NCBI GenBank assembly: GCA_964628435.1
Contig: CAZVON010000001.1
Location: forward strand, 1 to 64,000
Length of the DNA: 64,000 bases
From: CAZVON01 sp964628435
GTDB lineage: Bacteria; Patescibacteriota; Microgenomatia; Levybacterales; UBA12049
Reading direction: 5' to 3'
Below are positions 7,861 through 15,733 of this stretch, piece after piece (positions within the stretch are counted from its first letter, which is position 1; every line of letters begins with the position of its first letter). The translations under genes were made by a program, and so were the position numbers. Below the pieces are notes generated by a model. The model made no database searches. It saw only the letters and a list, made by a program, of their open reading frames with translations, and was not told where the DNA came from.

Positions 7861-7894
7861 CACTTGATCACAAAAAAGAAACTTTAAAATAATT

Positions 7895-8254
7895 ATGGGC
7901 AAAAAAATTTTAGTAATAGACGACGACATAGCTATTCTTGAAGTCATCAAGATCATTCTTGAAGAAAAAAATTATGACGTAATAACTGTTAATAATGGAG
8001 CACTTATATCTTCTCATATACAGCGAGAATTACCAGATCTTATTTTGTTAGATATTTGGATGTCAGGATACGACGGACGAGACGTAGCAATCTTTTTAAA
8101 AAGTCAAAAGAGAACCCAACATATCCCAATAATTATCATTTCTGCAAACAACGAAACTGAGCTTATTGCAAAAGATTGTCGGGCAGATGGTTTCTTAGCT
8201 AAACCTTTTGATATCCATGACCTTATCCAGATCATTGAAAACACATTGAAATAA
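7895..8254 (+). CDS. Single-domain response regulator (CheY-like receiver)
   Basis: 119 residues, all receiver domain: acidic pair in LVIDDD (about 6-10), phospho-acceptor Asp in LILLDIWMSG (about 52), Ser in IIISA (about 84) and Lys in LAKPFD (about 107). No output domain follows. Such proteins work as phosphate shuttles or bind partner proteins. It follows a PAS-sensor remnant, so its original kinase partner may be lost; the GAF kinase at 1476 could serve it. Start codon ATG lies 4 nt after a TAAAAT box. Confidence 0.92.
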   Translation: MGKKILVIDDDIAILEVIKIILEEKNYDVITVNNGALISSHIQRELPDLILLDIWMSGYDGRDVAIFLKSQKRTQHIPIIIISANNETELIAKDCRADGFLAKPFDIHDLIQIIENTLK

Positions 8255-8271
8255 TTAAAAAATGGCCCAGT

Positions 8272-8300
8272 TTCTATCTGATTTCTTACACTCTTTTTGC
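8272..8300 (+). promoter_or_regulatory. Direct-repeat operator C (three half-sites, 11-bp period)
   Basis: TTCTATC (8272-8278), TTCTTAC (8283-8289) and TTTTTGC (8294-8300) repeat at 11 bp. An extended -10 (TGGTATAGT, TATAGT at 8323-8328) follows, and the last half-site touches the expected -35 position, as in PhoB-activated promoters. Confidence 0.6.
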
Positions 8301-8339
8301 ATGTAATTAAATTTCTTCATGGTATAGTTATATGGCTTC

Positions 8340-8495
8340 ATGAGAAAAAAAACACTCTTTATCAAAAAAATAGGCCGATTAGATCCCATGCAACTTATTC
8401 TTATAAATGCGATCTCAATGATGGCAACTTATAAAGGTAATAAAATACTGATTAGTGAAACGCCAAATTACCCAAGGTTCTTAAAAGAAGTATAA
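8340..8495 (+). CDS. Possible 51-residue small protein downstream of operator C
   Basis: An ATG at 8340 opens 51 codons ending TAA at 8493-8495. The product is basic at the N-terminus (MRKKTLFIKKIGRLD) with a hydrophobic patch (LILINAI). It has no recognisable family and no Shine-Dalgarno site. The case for it is positional: it begins 12 nt after a well-formed extended -10 that lies below a three-unit operator, which otherwise would control nothing obvious. The promoter could instead drive an untranslated RNA. Confidence 0.4.
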   Translation: MRKKTLFIKKIGRLDPMQLILINAISMMATYKGNKILISETPNYPRFLKEV

Positions 8496-8747
8496 AAATA
8501 TACCTTAAAGAATTGTGTATGAAAGCTTGGTATCTACACACAGAGATAGATTATTATAAAGACAATAAAGGACCGCCCCCATAGGGAGTTTTGTAGTTTC
8601 TTTCCCCTTTATTACATAGATTATATGGATTTTTAAAATACCTCTTGACAAATCAGAAATCCTTTGTTATATTCTGCGAACCTCTAGAATTTATTGCTTT
8701 CATATTCCAGTTATTAATTCTGAAAATTTACTAATAATTTCTCATAA
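8496..8747. other. Intergenic region before the GH18 gene
   Basis: About 250 bp without a gene. It holds the promoter at 8645-8673, a short weak GC hairpin near 8572-8583 and otherwise AT-rich sequence. The RNA leader between the promoter and the GH18 start is about 70 nt, unusually long for this window; no known riboswitch was recognised in it. Confidence 0.6.
8645..8673 (+). promoter_or_regulatory. Sigma-70-type promoter of the GH18 operon
   Basis: TTGACA (8645-8650), a 17-bp spacer and TATATT (8668-8673). The predicted start is near 8680. Confidence 0.75.
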
Positions 8748-10079
8748 ATGAATTTTCTGCCCAACAGCAAATCAACTTATTTACATAGAACGTACACTCT
8801 GGGGAATTTTCAATACTCTTCTCAATTTAGAAAAACGCCATATTTTATTGGAATTCTTATTGACCTTATCTGCATTGCCATCATTTTTTTATATACTTTT
8901 ATTTCTAATCACGCCATTTATAATTTTGTTATTTCTCCACTATCGTCTATTAAACCGCTAACCAATACCAAAAACCAACATGAAGTTTTTGGATTCGCAC
9001 CATATTGGACAATCGATAAACTTGATAATGTTGATTTTTCTATTCTTACAACAGTGGCATATTTTGGAATATCTGTGGATCATGAAGGTAATTTAATTGA
9101 AGACACAGGTTATTCGTCGTTTCATAGCCAACAAGCAGCCGAATTATTTAAAAAAGCACACTTGCACGGAACACGAGTAGTGTTAACTCTTATGCAAATG
9201 GAAAATAATTCTATAGTTAATTTTCTTGATAACCCACAAGCACAAGTATCTGCAATCGAACAAGCTGTTGGACAGGTAAAAAACCGTGGAATTGATGGTA
9301 TCAATGTAGATTTTGAATATAATGGTAACCCTGGTTTTCAGTACCAAGAAAAATTTAGTATGTTTGTTAAAAACTTAACGCGACGAATGCATGAAGTAAT
9401 TCCTTTTTCTAAAGTGACTGTATCTGTATACGCTGCTTCAGCAAAAGATCCAAAATTATACAATATTGAACAGTTATCTCAAGTTTCCGACGGTATTTTT
9501 ATGATGGCATATGATTTTTCAACCCCTGCATCAGATACTGCAATTCCTACAGCACCATTGTATGGATATAAAGAAGGAAAGTATTGGTATGACATAGCAA
9601 CCGCTGTTGAAGATTTTCTAAAGCTAATGCCTTCACATAAACTTATTTTAGGATTACCGTGGTATGGGTATAACTTTGCTGTCTATCAACCAGAAGTAAA
9701 AAGTGAAACCCTTCCTTACTACTGGTGGGCTGGACAATCTGTTGCACAAACCTACACAGACGGAAAAGATGCAATCACTCCTGATATGCCTGGTATTTCT
9801 GATTATAAATCAGGCTGGGATATTCATGGACAAGTCGGATGGAAGGCATATTTTCTTGCGAATACGCAGACCTGGCGTATGGTATTTTTAGATGATGCAA
9901 AATCGCTGCAGATAAAATATGATTTCGCAAAAAACAAGAATCTTGCAGGTGTTGGGATTTGGGCACTTGGTTTTGATGAAGGGAAAAATGAGCTTTGGAA
10001 TGTTCTGCGCCAAATATTTGGGCCAAAAATTGCTGATAATAGAGTATCTCAAAAAGAAATTTATGAAAATACCTATTGA
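8748..10079 (+). CDS. Membrane-anchored GH18-family glycoside hydrolase (YaaH-like)
   Basis: 443 residues. A transmembrane anchor lies at about 37-58. The catalytic domain starts at VFGFAPYW (about 84). The GH18 active-site strand reads DGINVDFEY (about 183-191) with the catalytic Glu; Asn in place of the first inner Asp is the form seen in YaaH-like cortex and cell-wall glucosaminidases. LGLPWYGYNF and GVGIWALGFDEG are later GH18 strands. A role in peptidoglycan remodelling or export-linked glycan cleavage fits the D,D-carboxypeptidase that overlaps its 3' end by 17 nt. Confidence 0.85.
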   Translation: MNFLPNSKSTYLHRTYTLGNFQYSSQFRKTPYFIGILIDLICIAIIFLYTFISNHAIYNFVISPLSSIKPLTNTKNQHEVFGFAPYWTIDKLDNVDFSILTTVAYFGISVDHEGNLIEDTGYSSFHSQQAAELFKKAHLHGTRVVLTLMQMENNSIVNFLDNPQAQVSAIEQAVGQVKNRGIDGINVDFEYNGNPGFQYQEKFSMFVKNLTRRMHEVIPFSKVTVSVYAASAKDPKLYNIEQLSQVSDGIFMMAYDFSTPASDTAIPTAPLYGYKEGKYWYDIATAVEDFLKLMPSHKLILGLPWYGYNFAVYQPEVKSETLPYYWWAGQSVAQTYTDGKDAITPDMPGISDYKSGWDIHGQVGWKAYFLANTQTWRMVFLDDAKSLQIKYDFAKNKNLAGVGIWALGFDEGKNELWNVLRQIFGPKIADNRVSQKEIYENTY

Positions 10080-11136
10080 AATAGAAATTCCTAATCTATT
10101 TTCACTAAATTGGAAAATTTTCCTTATGACGTCTGCTGCAATTTTTTGTATGGTTGTGCTTCAAAAGTTTGAAGTACGCCCGCCTCAGTTATTAAACAAT
10201 TTTTTCCAAACGCCCTTACAATCAACAGAAATTTTAAAACCTTACTTAGAAAAAAAAAGCAGCGGATTTACCCTCAAGAAATACGCTCAAAATTTTAAAC
10301 CAACCGTACAAGCTGCATCGCCATTTTATAACGCATTTTCTTATATTGTGGTAGATTTTGATTCAGGAAAAGTATTGGAAGAGAAAAATGCATCAAAACG
10401 ACTTTCTATAGCATCGTTAACAAAAATTATGACTGCAGTAGTTACATTAGACCTGGTTTCACCATATGCATACTTTACTATTTCAAAAACCGCTTCTCAA
10501 GTGGAACCAACATCAATAGGAGTAATACCAGGAGAAAAAATGAATGTTAAGGAGCTATTACATGCTTTGTTATTAACATCAGCAAACGATGCGGCAGCGG
10601 TTATTCAGGAAAATATCAATAGATTATACAAACAAAATATTTTTCTGACTGCAATGAATCAAAAAGCTAAAATTCTAAAATTACAAAACACACATTTTTC
10701 AAATGCGCAAGGATTTGATAGTCCCTCCAATTACAGCACTGCAGAAGATTTAGCAGTGCTGTCCCACTATGCCCTTACTCAATACCCCCTTATTGCAGCA
10801 ATCGCACAGAAAGAATACCAATTTTTACCAGCTGATACATATCACAAGCAGTTTGATCTCTACAATTGGAATGGATTAATTGGAGTATATCCCAATATTC
10901 TCGGACTTAAGATTGGCAATACAGAACATGCTCAAAAAACCGCTGCCGTGATTTCGCAACGTAACAATAAAAAAATACTTGTTATTTTGCTAGGAGCACC
11001 TGGCGTGCTAGAAAGAGATTTATGGGTTTCTCAATTGTTAGACCTTGGCTTCCAAAAAGCACAAAACCTTCTCCCTATTCAAGTGAGTGAATTGCAACTC
11101 CAAAGTAAATATTCAACATGGAAATATTGGAATTAA
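10063..11136 (+). CDS. S11-family D-alanyl-D-alanine carboxypeptidase-like protein with KIG motif
   Basis: 357 residues from the ATG at 10063, overlapping the GH18 gene by 17 nt; the frame is open further upstream but lies inside that gene. A membrane anchor is at about 15-32. Active-site motifs: SLTK (Ser118, SxxK) and SAND (Ser173, SxN). The third motif, normally KTG, reads KIG (Lys283) in LKIGNTEHA. Loss of the Thr hydroxyl would be expected to weaken substrate binding, so this may be a specialised or reduced-activity enzyme. A paralogue with intact KTG is at 16786-17796. The TAA stop overlaps the Shine-Dalgarno of the next small ORF. Confidence 0.82.
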   Translation: MKIPIEIEIPNLFSLNWKIFLMTSAAIFCMVVLQKFEVRPPQLLNNFFQTPLQSTEILKPYLEKKSSGFTLKKYAQNFKPTVQAASPFYNAFSYIVVDFDSGKVLEEKNASKRLSIASLTKIMTAVVTLDLVSPYAYFTISKTASQVEPTSIGVIPGEKMNVKELLHALLLTSANDAAAVIQENINRLYKQNIFLTAMNQKAKILKLQNTHFSNAQGFDSPSNYSTAEDLAVLSHYALTQYPLIAAIAQKEYQFLPADTYHKQFDLYNWNGLIGVYPNILGLKIGNTEHAQKTAAVISQRNNKKILVILLGAPGVLERDLWVSQLLDLGFQKAQNLLPIQVSELQLQSKYSTWKYWN

Positions 11137-11144
11137 GGAGGTGA
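11135..11144 (+). promoter_or_regulatory. Near-perfect Shine-Dalgarno site before a 25-codon ORF
   Basis: AAGGAGGTGA, followed by AAAT and the ATG at 11149, identical to the site at 1084-1093. Confidence 0.8.
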
Positions 11145-11148
11145 AAAT

Positions 11149-11226
11149 ATGCTAGAAGAATTAATGAAACGTATTAGAGAAATTTTTACTCCCAGAAAAC
11201 CAGCTCTTGCGGAAATTACCTATTAA
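11149..11226 (+). CDS. 25-residue small protein with strong ribosome binding site
   Basis: ATG at 11149, TAA at 11224-11226. The peptide begins MLEELMKRIREIF, a short amphipathic basic helix, and continues TPRKPALAEITY. It has the best type of Shine-Dalgarno site in this window and is coupled to the stop of the carboxypeptidase gene. No family was recognised. A peptide acting at the membrane or on the neighbouring cell-wall enzymes is possible but unproven. Confidence 0.55.
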   Translation: MLEELMKRIREIFTPRKPALAEITY

Positions 11227-11316
11227 TTGCTTAAATTCCTCTTTATATAACTCTTACTGAGTTATCTCATTAGTCTTACACCATCAATATACTCTACTTC
11301 CATAAGCACCTCTTAT

Positions 11317-13317
11317 ATGAAAAATTTGCCACAGTGGTTCCTCCGATCAGTATGGGGAGCTAATGTTCTAGAGGTCATGCTGGCTTTGACTGTAATAATA
11401 GGATTTATTGTTTGTTTATTCATTTTTACCTATATTTACTTTGTAAAAGATCTACAGACAAAAGATGCAATAATGAATCGCAACGACACTGGAGTAACGC
11501 TTTTTGATCGCAACAACAAGCCATTTTTTACTTTTTATAACGCGAAACAGAAAACATTTGTAACTCTTTCAGATATCCCTTTATATACCCAACATGCAGT
11601 CATCGCAATGGAAGATAAAGATTTTTATTTTCACACAGGTTTTTCTATAAAAGCTATGATCAGATCTTTGTATTTAAATATTACAGAAGGAGCTATTGCA
11701 TATGGCGGATCAACTATCACACAACAACTTGTCAAAAATTCACTTTTACATTCAAAAAAAAGTTTTCTTCGTAAGTTTCAAGAAATCGTTCTTGCAGAAG
11801 AGATAGAACGTCGCTATACAAAAAATGAAATTTTAGAGATGTATCTAAACTCAGCCTACTTTGGAGAAGGGGCTTTTGGCATTGCAGAAGCAGCTCAACG
11901 GTATTTTGGTAAAGTAACAAAAGATTTGACACTTGGAGAATCTGCTCTTTTGGTAGGACTGCTACCTTCTCCTTCCCGCTTTTCTCCACTCTCTGGTGAT
12001 TTAAGCAAAGCAAGGCTTAATCAAAAAATTGTCCTTAAAAAAATGCTCGAACAAAAATATATAACAATTCAAGAAAAAGTTAACGCTGAAAACGAAAAAA
12101 TGATTTTCTCTCCTTATCAAGACATGAATTCATTAGCACCTCATTTTGCTATTATGGTTAAAAACGAACTATTAAATAAATTCGGGCAAGAAACTATCTC
12201 TAGATCAGGTTTTAAGGTAAAAACAACGCTTGATCCAAAAATACAACACTATGCTGAAAATACTATAAAAACCCATGTCAAAAAACTTCAATCTCACTCC
12301 GTTACAAATGGTGCGGCTATCATGATTACTCCAACAAATGGCGAAGTAATAGCATTAGTGGGCAGTATGAACTGGTATGATTTTCGGTTTGGAAAAGTCA
12401 ATGTTACTACTTCGTATCGACAACCAGGATCAGCTTTTAAACCAATTGTATATCTTGCTGGCTTTGAATTACATATTATTACCCCTGCTACCTTTTTAAG
12501 TGACGAACCTACAGTATTTGATGGTGACTATAAACCTCAAAACTTTGATCGAATGTTCCGAGGTAATGTATCGGTAAGAACTGCATTAGCAAACTCTTTG
12601 AATATACCTTCGGTAAAAATTTTGGACAAAGTAGGAATCTTAACTACACTTGATATGGCAAAAAGACTCGGTATTACAAACTTAACTCAGCACGAAAGCG
12701 CATATGGACTATCGTTAGTGCTTGGATCTGAAGAAGTACAGCTTCTTGAATTAACAAGCGCTTATGCTACAATTGCAAACAATGGCATCAGAAATACTCC
12801 AACGCTTGTGTTAGAAATTAAAGATAAAAAAAACAATCCTGTCTATACGTATGTCCCTAAACAAGAACAAGTAGTTAATCCTGAATATACTTTTCTTGTT
12901 TCCTCCATCCTTTCTGATAAAACCGCGCGCTTAGATGCATTTGGAAGTGCATTAGATACTACGATTAACGCAGCAGTAAAAACTGGAACTTCCGAAAATT
13001 TTAGAGATTCGTTAACGATTGGATATTCACCAGATATTGCAGTAGGTGTTTGGGTAGGAAACAACTATGGAGAATCAATGGACAATATTGCGGGAGCGTT
13101 AGGAGCAGCCCCTATTTGGAAATCACTGATTGAATATTATCATAAACAAATACCCTACAAGGAGTTTCCTTTACCTGAAAATATTATCCAAGTAAGCGTT
13201 TGTAAACATAACGGACTACGGGCCTTTTTGGCAACATCTTCTGCAATGCTTGAATACTTCGTCCGTGGAACAGAACCTCAACAACCATGTTTTGTCACCT
13301 ACAGTATTACAAGATAA
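11317..13317 (+). CDS. Class A penicillin-binding protein (PBP1A type)
   Basis: 666 residues: a cytoplasmic tail and transmembrane helix (about 18-44), a GT51 peptidoglycan glycosyltransferase with catalytic EDKDFYFHTG (Glu about 99) and GGSTITQQLVKN, and a transpeptidase with SAFK (Ser about 371), SLN and KTGTS (about 555). It polymerises lipid II and cross-links the glycan on the outer face of the membrane. Length is normal for a compact PBP1A. A TATACT box lies at 11288-11293. Half-sites resembling the 11-bp operators (CTCTTAC at 11251, GTCTTAC at 11273, 22 bp apart) lie just upstream, but this copy is weak. Confidence 0.95.
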   Translation: MKNLPQWFLRSVWGANVLEVMLALTVIIGFIVCLFIFTYIYFVKDLQTKDAIMNRNDTGVTLFDRNNKPFFTFYNAKQKTFVTLSDIPLYTQHAVIAMEDKDFYFHTGFSIKAMIRSLYLNITEGAIAYGGSTITQQLVKNSLLHSKKSFLRKFQEIVLAEEIERRYTKNEILEMYLNSAYFGEGAFGIAEAAQRYFGKVTKDLTLGESALLVGLLPSPSRFSPLSGDLSKARLNQKIVLKKMLEQKYITIQEKVNAENEKMIFSPYQDMNSLAPHFAIMVKNELLNKFGQETISRSGFKVKTTLDPKIQHYAENTIKTHVKKLQSHSVTNGAAIMITPTNGEVIALVGSMNWYDFRFGKVNVTTSYRQPGSAFKPIVYLAGFELHIITPATFLSDEPTVFDGDYKPQNFDRMFRGNVSVRTALANSLNIPSVKILDKVGILTTLDMAKRLGITNLTQHESAYGLSLVLGSEEVQLLELTSAYATIANNGIRNTPTLVLEIKDKKNNPVYTYVPKQEQVVNPEYTFLVSSILSDKTARLDAFGSALDTTINAAVKTGTSENFRDSLTIGYSPDIAVGVWVGNNYGESMDNIAGALGAAPIWKSLIEYYHKQIPYKEFPLPENIIQVSVCKHNGLRAFLATSSAMLEYFVRGTEPQQPCFVTYSITR

Positions 13318-13322
13318 ATTCT

Positions 13323-13691
13323 CTATCCAAACGAAGCAAAAATATAGGGAAGAAAAATAAGAAGACCAACTATTATCGAACCAATCAATGTTAGAAGCAC
13401 CATTCCTGCGGATACATCTTTTGCAATTTTTGCCTCTTTACGGTGCTCTCGTGTAATTAAATCGACCATCTGTTCAATAGCACTATTTATCATTTCCGCA
13501 CAAACTACTAAAAGAATCATTACTCCCAAAATACCCATTTCAAATGGACTCACTTGAAAATAAATACTACCAAGAATAACGACAAATGCACCCACAAATG
13601 CTATTTTAAGGTTTTGGCTTTGGGAAAATGCATATATAATTCCTTTTATGGCAAATTTAAACGAGTTTTTAAGTCGAGTATGATGTAGCAT
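13323..13691 (-). CDS. dgkA: DgkA-family diacylglycerol/undecaprenol kinase
   Basis: 122 residues with three transmembrane helices. The family core is visible in VCAEMINSAIEQMVDLI (catalytic Glu and Asn) followed by KEAKIAKDVSAGMVLL. In Gram-positive bacteria and probably here the substrate is undecaprenol, recycling lipid carrier for peptidoglycan. It is last in the operon gltX-PAP2-dgkA, one base after the PAP2 gene. The partner phosphatase step is provided by the neighbouring PAP2 protein or by uppP at 60147. Confidence 0.93.
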   Translation of the reverse strand: MLHHTRLKNSFKFAIKGIIYAFSQSQNLKIAFVGAFVVILGSIYFQVSPFEMGILGVMILLVVCAEMINSAIEQMVDLITREHRKEAKIAKDVSAGMVLLTLIGSIIVGLLIFLPYIFASFG

Positions 13692-13692
13692 A

Positions 13693-14289
13693 TTATATTG
13701 AAAATAATATTTTTCCTATCAAAAACGTGACAAGCGTAATGCTTAATCCGAGAACGCTACCGGTTACTACTTCAGCTAAAGTATGCCTTTTTAAATGTAA
13801 CCGAGACCACCCCACAAGTGGAATCATCCAAAAACTCCACATAATAAATTCTAAATCATAGAGTATTCCAATGGTTACTATAAATGCCATGCTGGAAGCA
13901 GCATGTATGCTGGCTTTCACGTAATTGTTAACAAGTGTAAAAGCAAGAACTCCTAAAACCATTCCTAATGACACGACAGACAATGGAAAAAAAATTCCTT
14001 TAAAAAAAAGAGAGGTGCTAAAGTAAGAAAATGCTAAAAGTAATAGAATAACATAAAATCTTGAACGTTCTTCACGTTTTGAGAGGTCAAAATCAGAAAA
14101 GATCTGTCTCCATCGCCCAAACAAAAGAAGCAAAAGACCAAAGACAATAAATGCAAATGAAAAGGCTTCCCATTTTAACGCATAGAGAGGATTTCCCGTA
14201 TACTTATACACAACAAAAAAGGGAATAATTGACAAAAAAAATACTGGGTTCAATAAAAACGATATTAACTGAGCAGCAGTTGTACTCAT
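13693..14289 (-). CDS. PAP2-superfamily membrane phosphatase
   Basis: 198 residues, about six membrane segments. The PAP2 signature is partly visible as KASIHAASSMAF followed by GWSRLHLKRHTLAEVV, giving the second-motif His and the Ser-Arg x6 His third motif. The first KxxxxxxRP motif is not clear. Probable substrate is undecaprenyl or phosphatidyl phosphate, consistent with dgkA next to it. Its ATG overlaps the gltX stop by 4 nt, so it is translationally coupled to gltX. Confidence 0.75.
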   Translation of the reverse strand: MSTTAAQLISFLLNPVFFLSIIPFFVVYKYTGNPLYALKWEAFSFAFIVFGLLLLLFGRWRQIFSDFDLSKREERSRFYVILLLLAFSYFSTSLFFKGIFFPLSVVSLGMVLGVLAFTLVNNYVKASIHAASSMAFIVTIGILYDLEFIMWSFWMIPLVGWSRLHLKRHTLAEVVTGSVLGLSITLVTFLIGKILFSI

Positions 14290-15644
14290 AGTCTTTTTTT
14301 CAACCTCGATAGTGTTTCTTCTCTTCCTAAAAGCTCCAGCATATCTGGTAAAGGAAGACCTTTATTTGTACCTGTCAGAATTATATAAAATACTGGCATT
14401 CTTACTTTCTTTGATTCCATTACCGATTTTAACACGTTCAATATTTCATTTTTATTCCATTGTAATAATCCTTCAAATTGTTCAATCAGTAAAGACGTAA
14501 TTTTCTTTTCTTCCTCAGTAAGCAACTGTTGTGGAAAATCTATATAAGGAATAATGAGCGCGTGAAATTCTGACAATGTTTTTATCCGCGGCTGTGCAAG
14601 CAAAATACTCTTGTTTAAAAATGAAGTATCTAGTGAGTTAAACAGGGGAAACAGATTTAAAATCTTTCTACGTAGTGAATTACTATCAAGATTCCTGATA
14701 TAAACTCCGTTCATCCATTCTAATTTTTGAATATCAAAAATAGGACCAATGGGTTTTATATCTTTGAGTTCAAATAACTGAATAAATTCTGAGAGCGGAA
14801 ATATTTCTTTTCCTTGCGGGTGAGACCACCCCATAAGAGCCAAGTAGTTTAATATCGACTCTGATAAAAACCCTTGCTCTTGATACCAAGAAATATTGGT
14901 ATGGCCGTGTCGTTTTGAAAGTTTTGATTTATCAGGATTACGCAAGTCAGGAGTATGAAAAAACAATGGCATATTCCATCCTAAATATCTATATAGTAAC
15001 GCATGTTTAGGAAAGGAAGTAATCCACTCTTCTCCGCGAACTACATGAGTTATTTCCATAAGATAATCGTCAATCGTTGAAGCAAGATGATACGTTGGAT
15101 ATCCATCAGATTTAATAAGAACTTGATCATCTATTACCTGTGAATCAAACGTAATCTCCCCACGAATCTCGTCTTTTACCAGAATTTTTTCGTTTTCTGG
15201 AACTTTTAATCGAACAACACCTGAGGTTTTTGAAAGTTCGCGACAATGCTTATCATACATAGGTGGTTTTCCTTCTTGTTGTAACTCTTTACGAACTTTT
15301 TCTAACCTTTCCGAAGAACAATCGCAATAATAAACGTACCCATTTTGTAAAAGCTCTTGAGCATATTTTTTATAAATCCCTAACCGATCTGACTGCCGAT
15401 ATGGGTTATGATGTCCACCTTTTCGAGGACTTTCATCTTCTGTTAAACTAAACCAATCTATTGCTTTATATAAGTTTTCTTCTGCTCCTTCAACAAATCG
15501 TTTCTTATCCGTGTCTTCTATCCGAATTAAAAATTGCCCATTATATTTCTTAGCATACGCATAATTAAATAATGCTTGGTAAATGGTCCCAATATGTGGA
15601 TATCCTGTTGGACTTGGAGCGATTCGCAGTCTGACTGTATTCAT
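14286..15644 (-). CDS. gltX: Glutamyl-tRNA synthetase
   Basis: 452 residues from the ATG at 15644; an upstream in-frame start at 15677 is unlikely because the conserved class I start RLRIAPSPTGYPHIG follows this ATG directly. The HIGH motif is present as PHIG, and the KMSKS motif as KLSKR in DKSKLSKRHGH. A Cys-rich CDCS zinc-site remnant occurs after VYY. It charges tRNA-Glu; whether it is non-discriminating (also charging tRNA-Gln for amidation) cannot be read here. First gene of an operon with PAP2 and dgkA, divergent from 15734. Confidence 0.95.
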   Translation of the reverse strand: MNTVRLRIAPSPTGYPHIGTIYQALFNYAYAKKYNGQFLIRIEDTDKKRFVEGAEENLYKAIDWFSLTEDESPRKGGHHNPYRQSDRLGIYKKYAQELLQNGYVYYCDCSSERLEKVRKELQQEGKPPMYDKHCRELSKTSGVVRLKVPENEKILVKDEIRGEITFDSQVIDDQVLIKSDGYPTYHLASTIDDYLMEITHVVRGEEWITSFPKHALLYRYLGWNMPLFFHTPDLRNPDKSKLSKRHGHTNISWYQEQGFLSESILNYLALMGWSHPQGKEIFPLSEFIQLFELKDIKPIGPIFDIQKLEWMNGVYIRNLDSNSLRRKILNLFPLFNSLDTSFLNKSILLAQPRIKTLSEFHALIIPYIDFPQQLLTEEEKKITSLLIEQFEGLLQWNKNEILNVLKSVMESKKVRMPVFYIILTGTNKGLPLPDMLELLGREETLSRLKKRL

Positions 15645-15697
15645 ACTATTCTTTTTTTGAAGTATCATGTATGTCATGCACCTAAAAGGTACGTCTC

Positions 15698-15727
15698 TTG
15701 CATTGTAGCGTATGTTTCTTTTATACT
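15698..15727 (+). promoter_or_regulatory. Leaderless promoter of the 15734 gene
   Basis: TTGCAT (15698-15703), an 18-bp spacer, TATACT (15722-15727), then exactly 6 nt to the ATG. Confidence 0.7.
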
Positions 15728-15733
15728 CAAGGT

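Noticed and set aside
11251..11279. Fifth 11-bp operator upstream of PBP1A
   Set aside because: Two half-sites are 22 bp apart but the unit between them is poor and the spacing to the -10 differs; kept only as a weak note.
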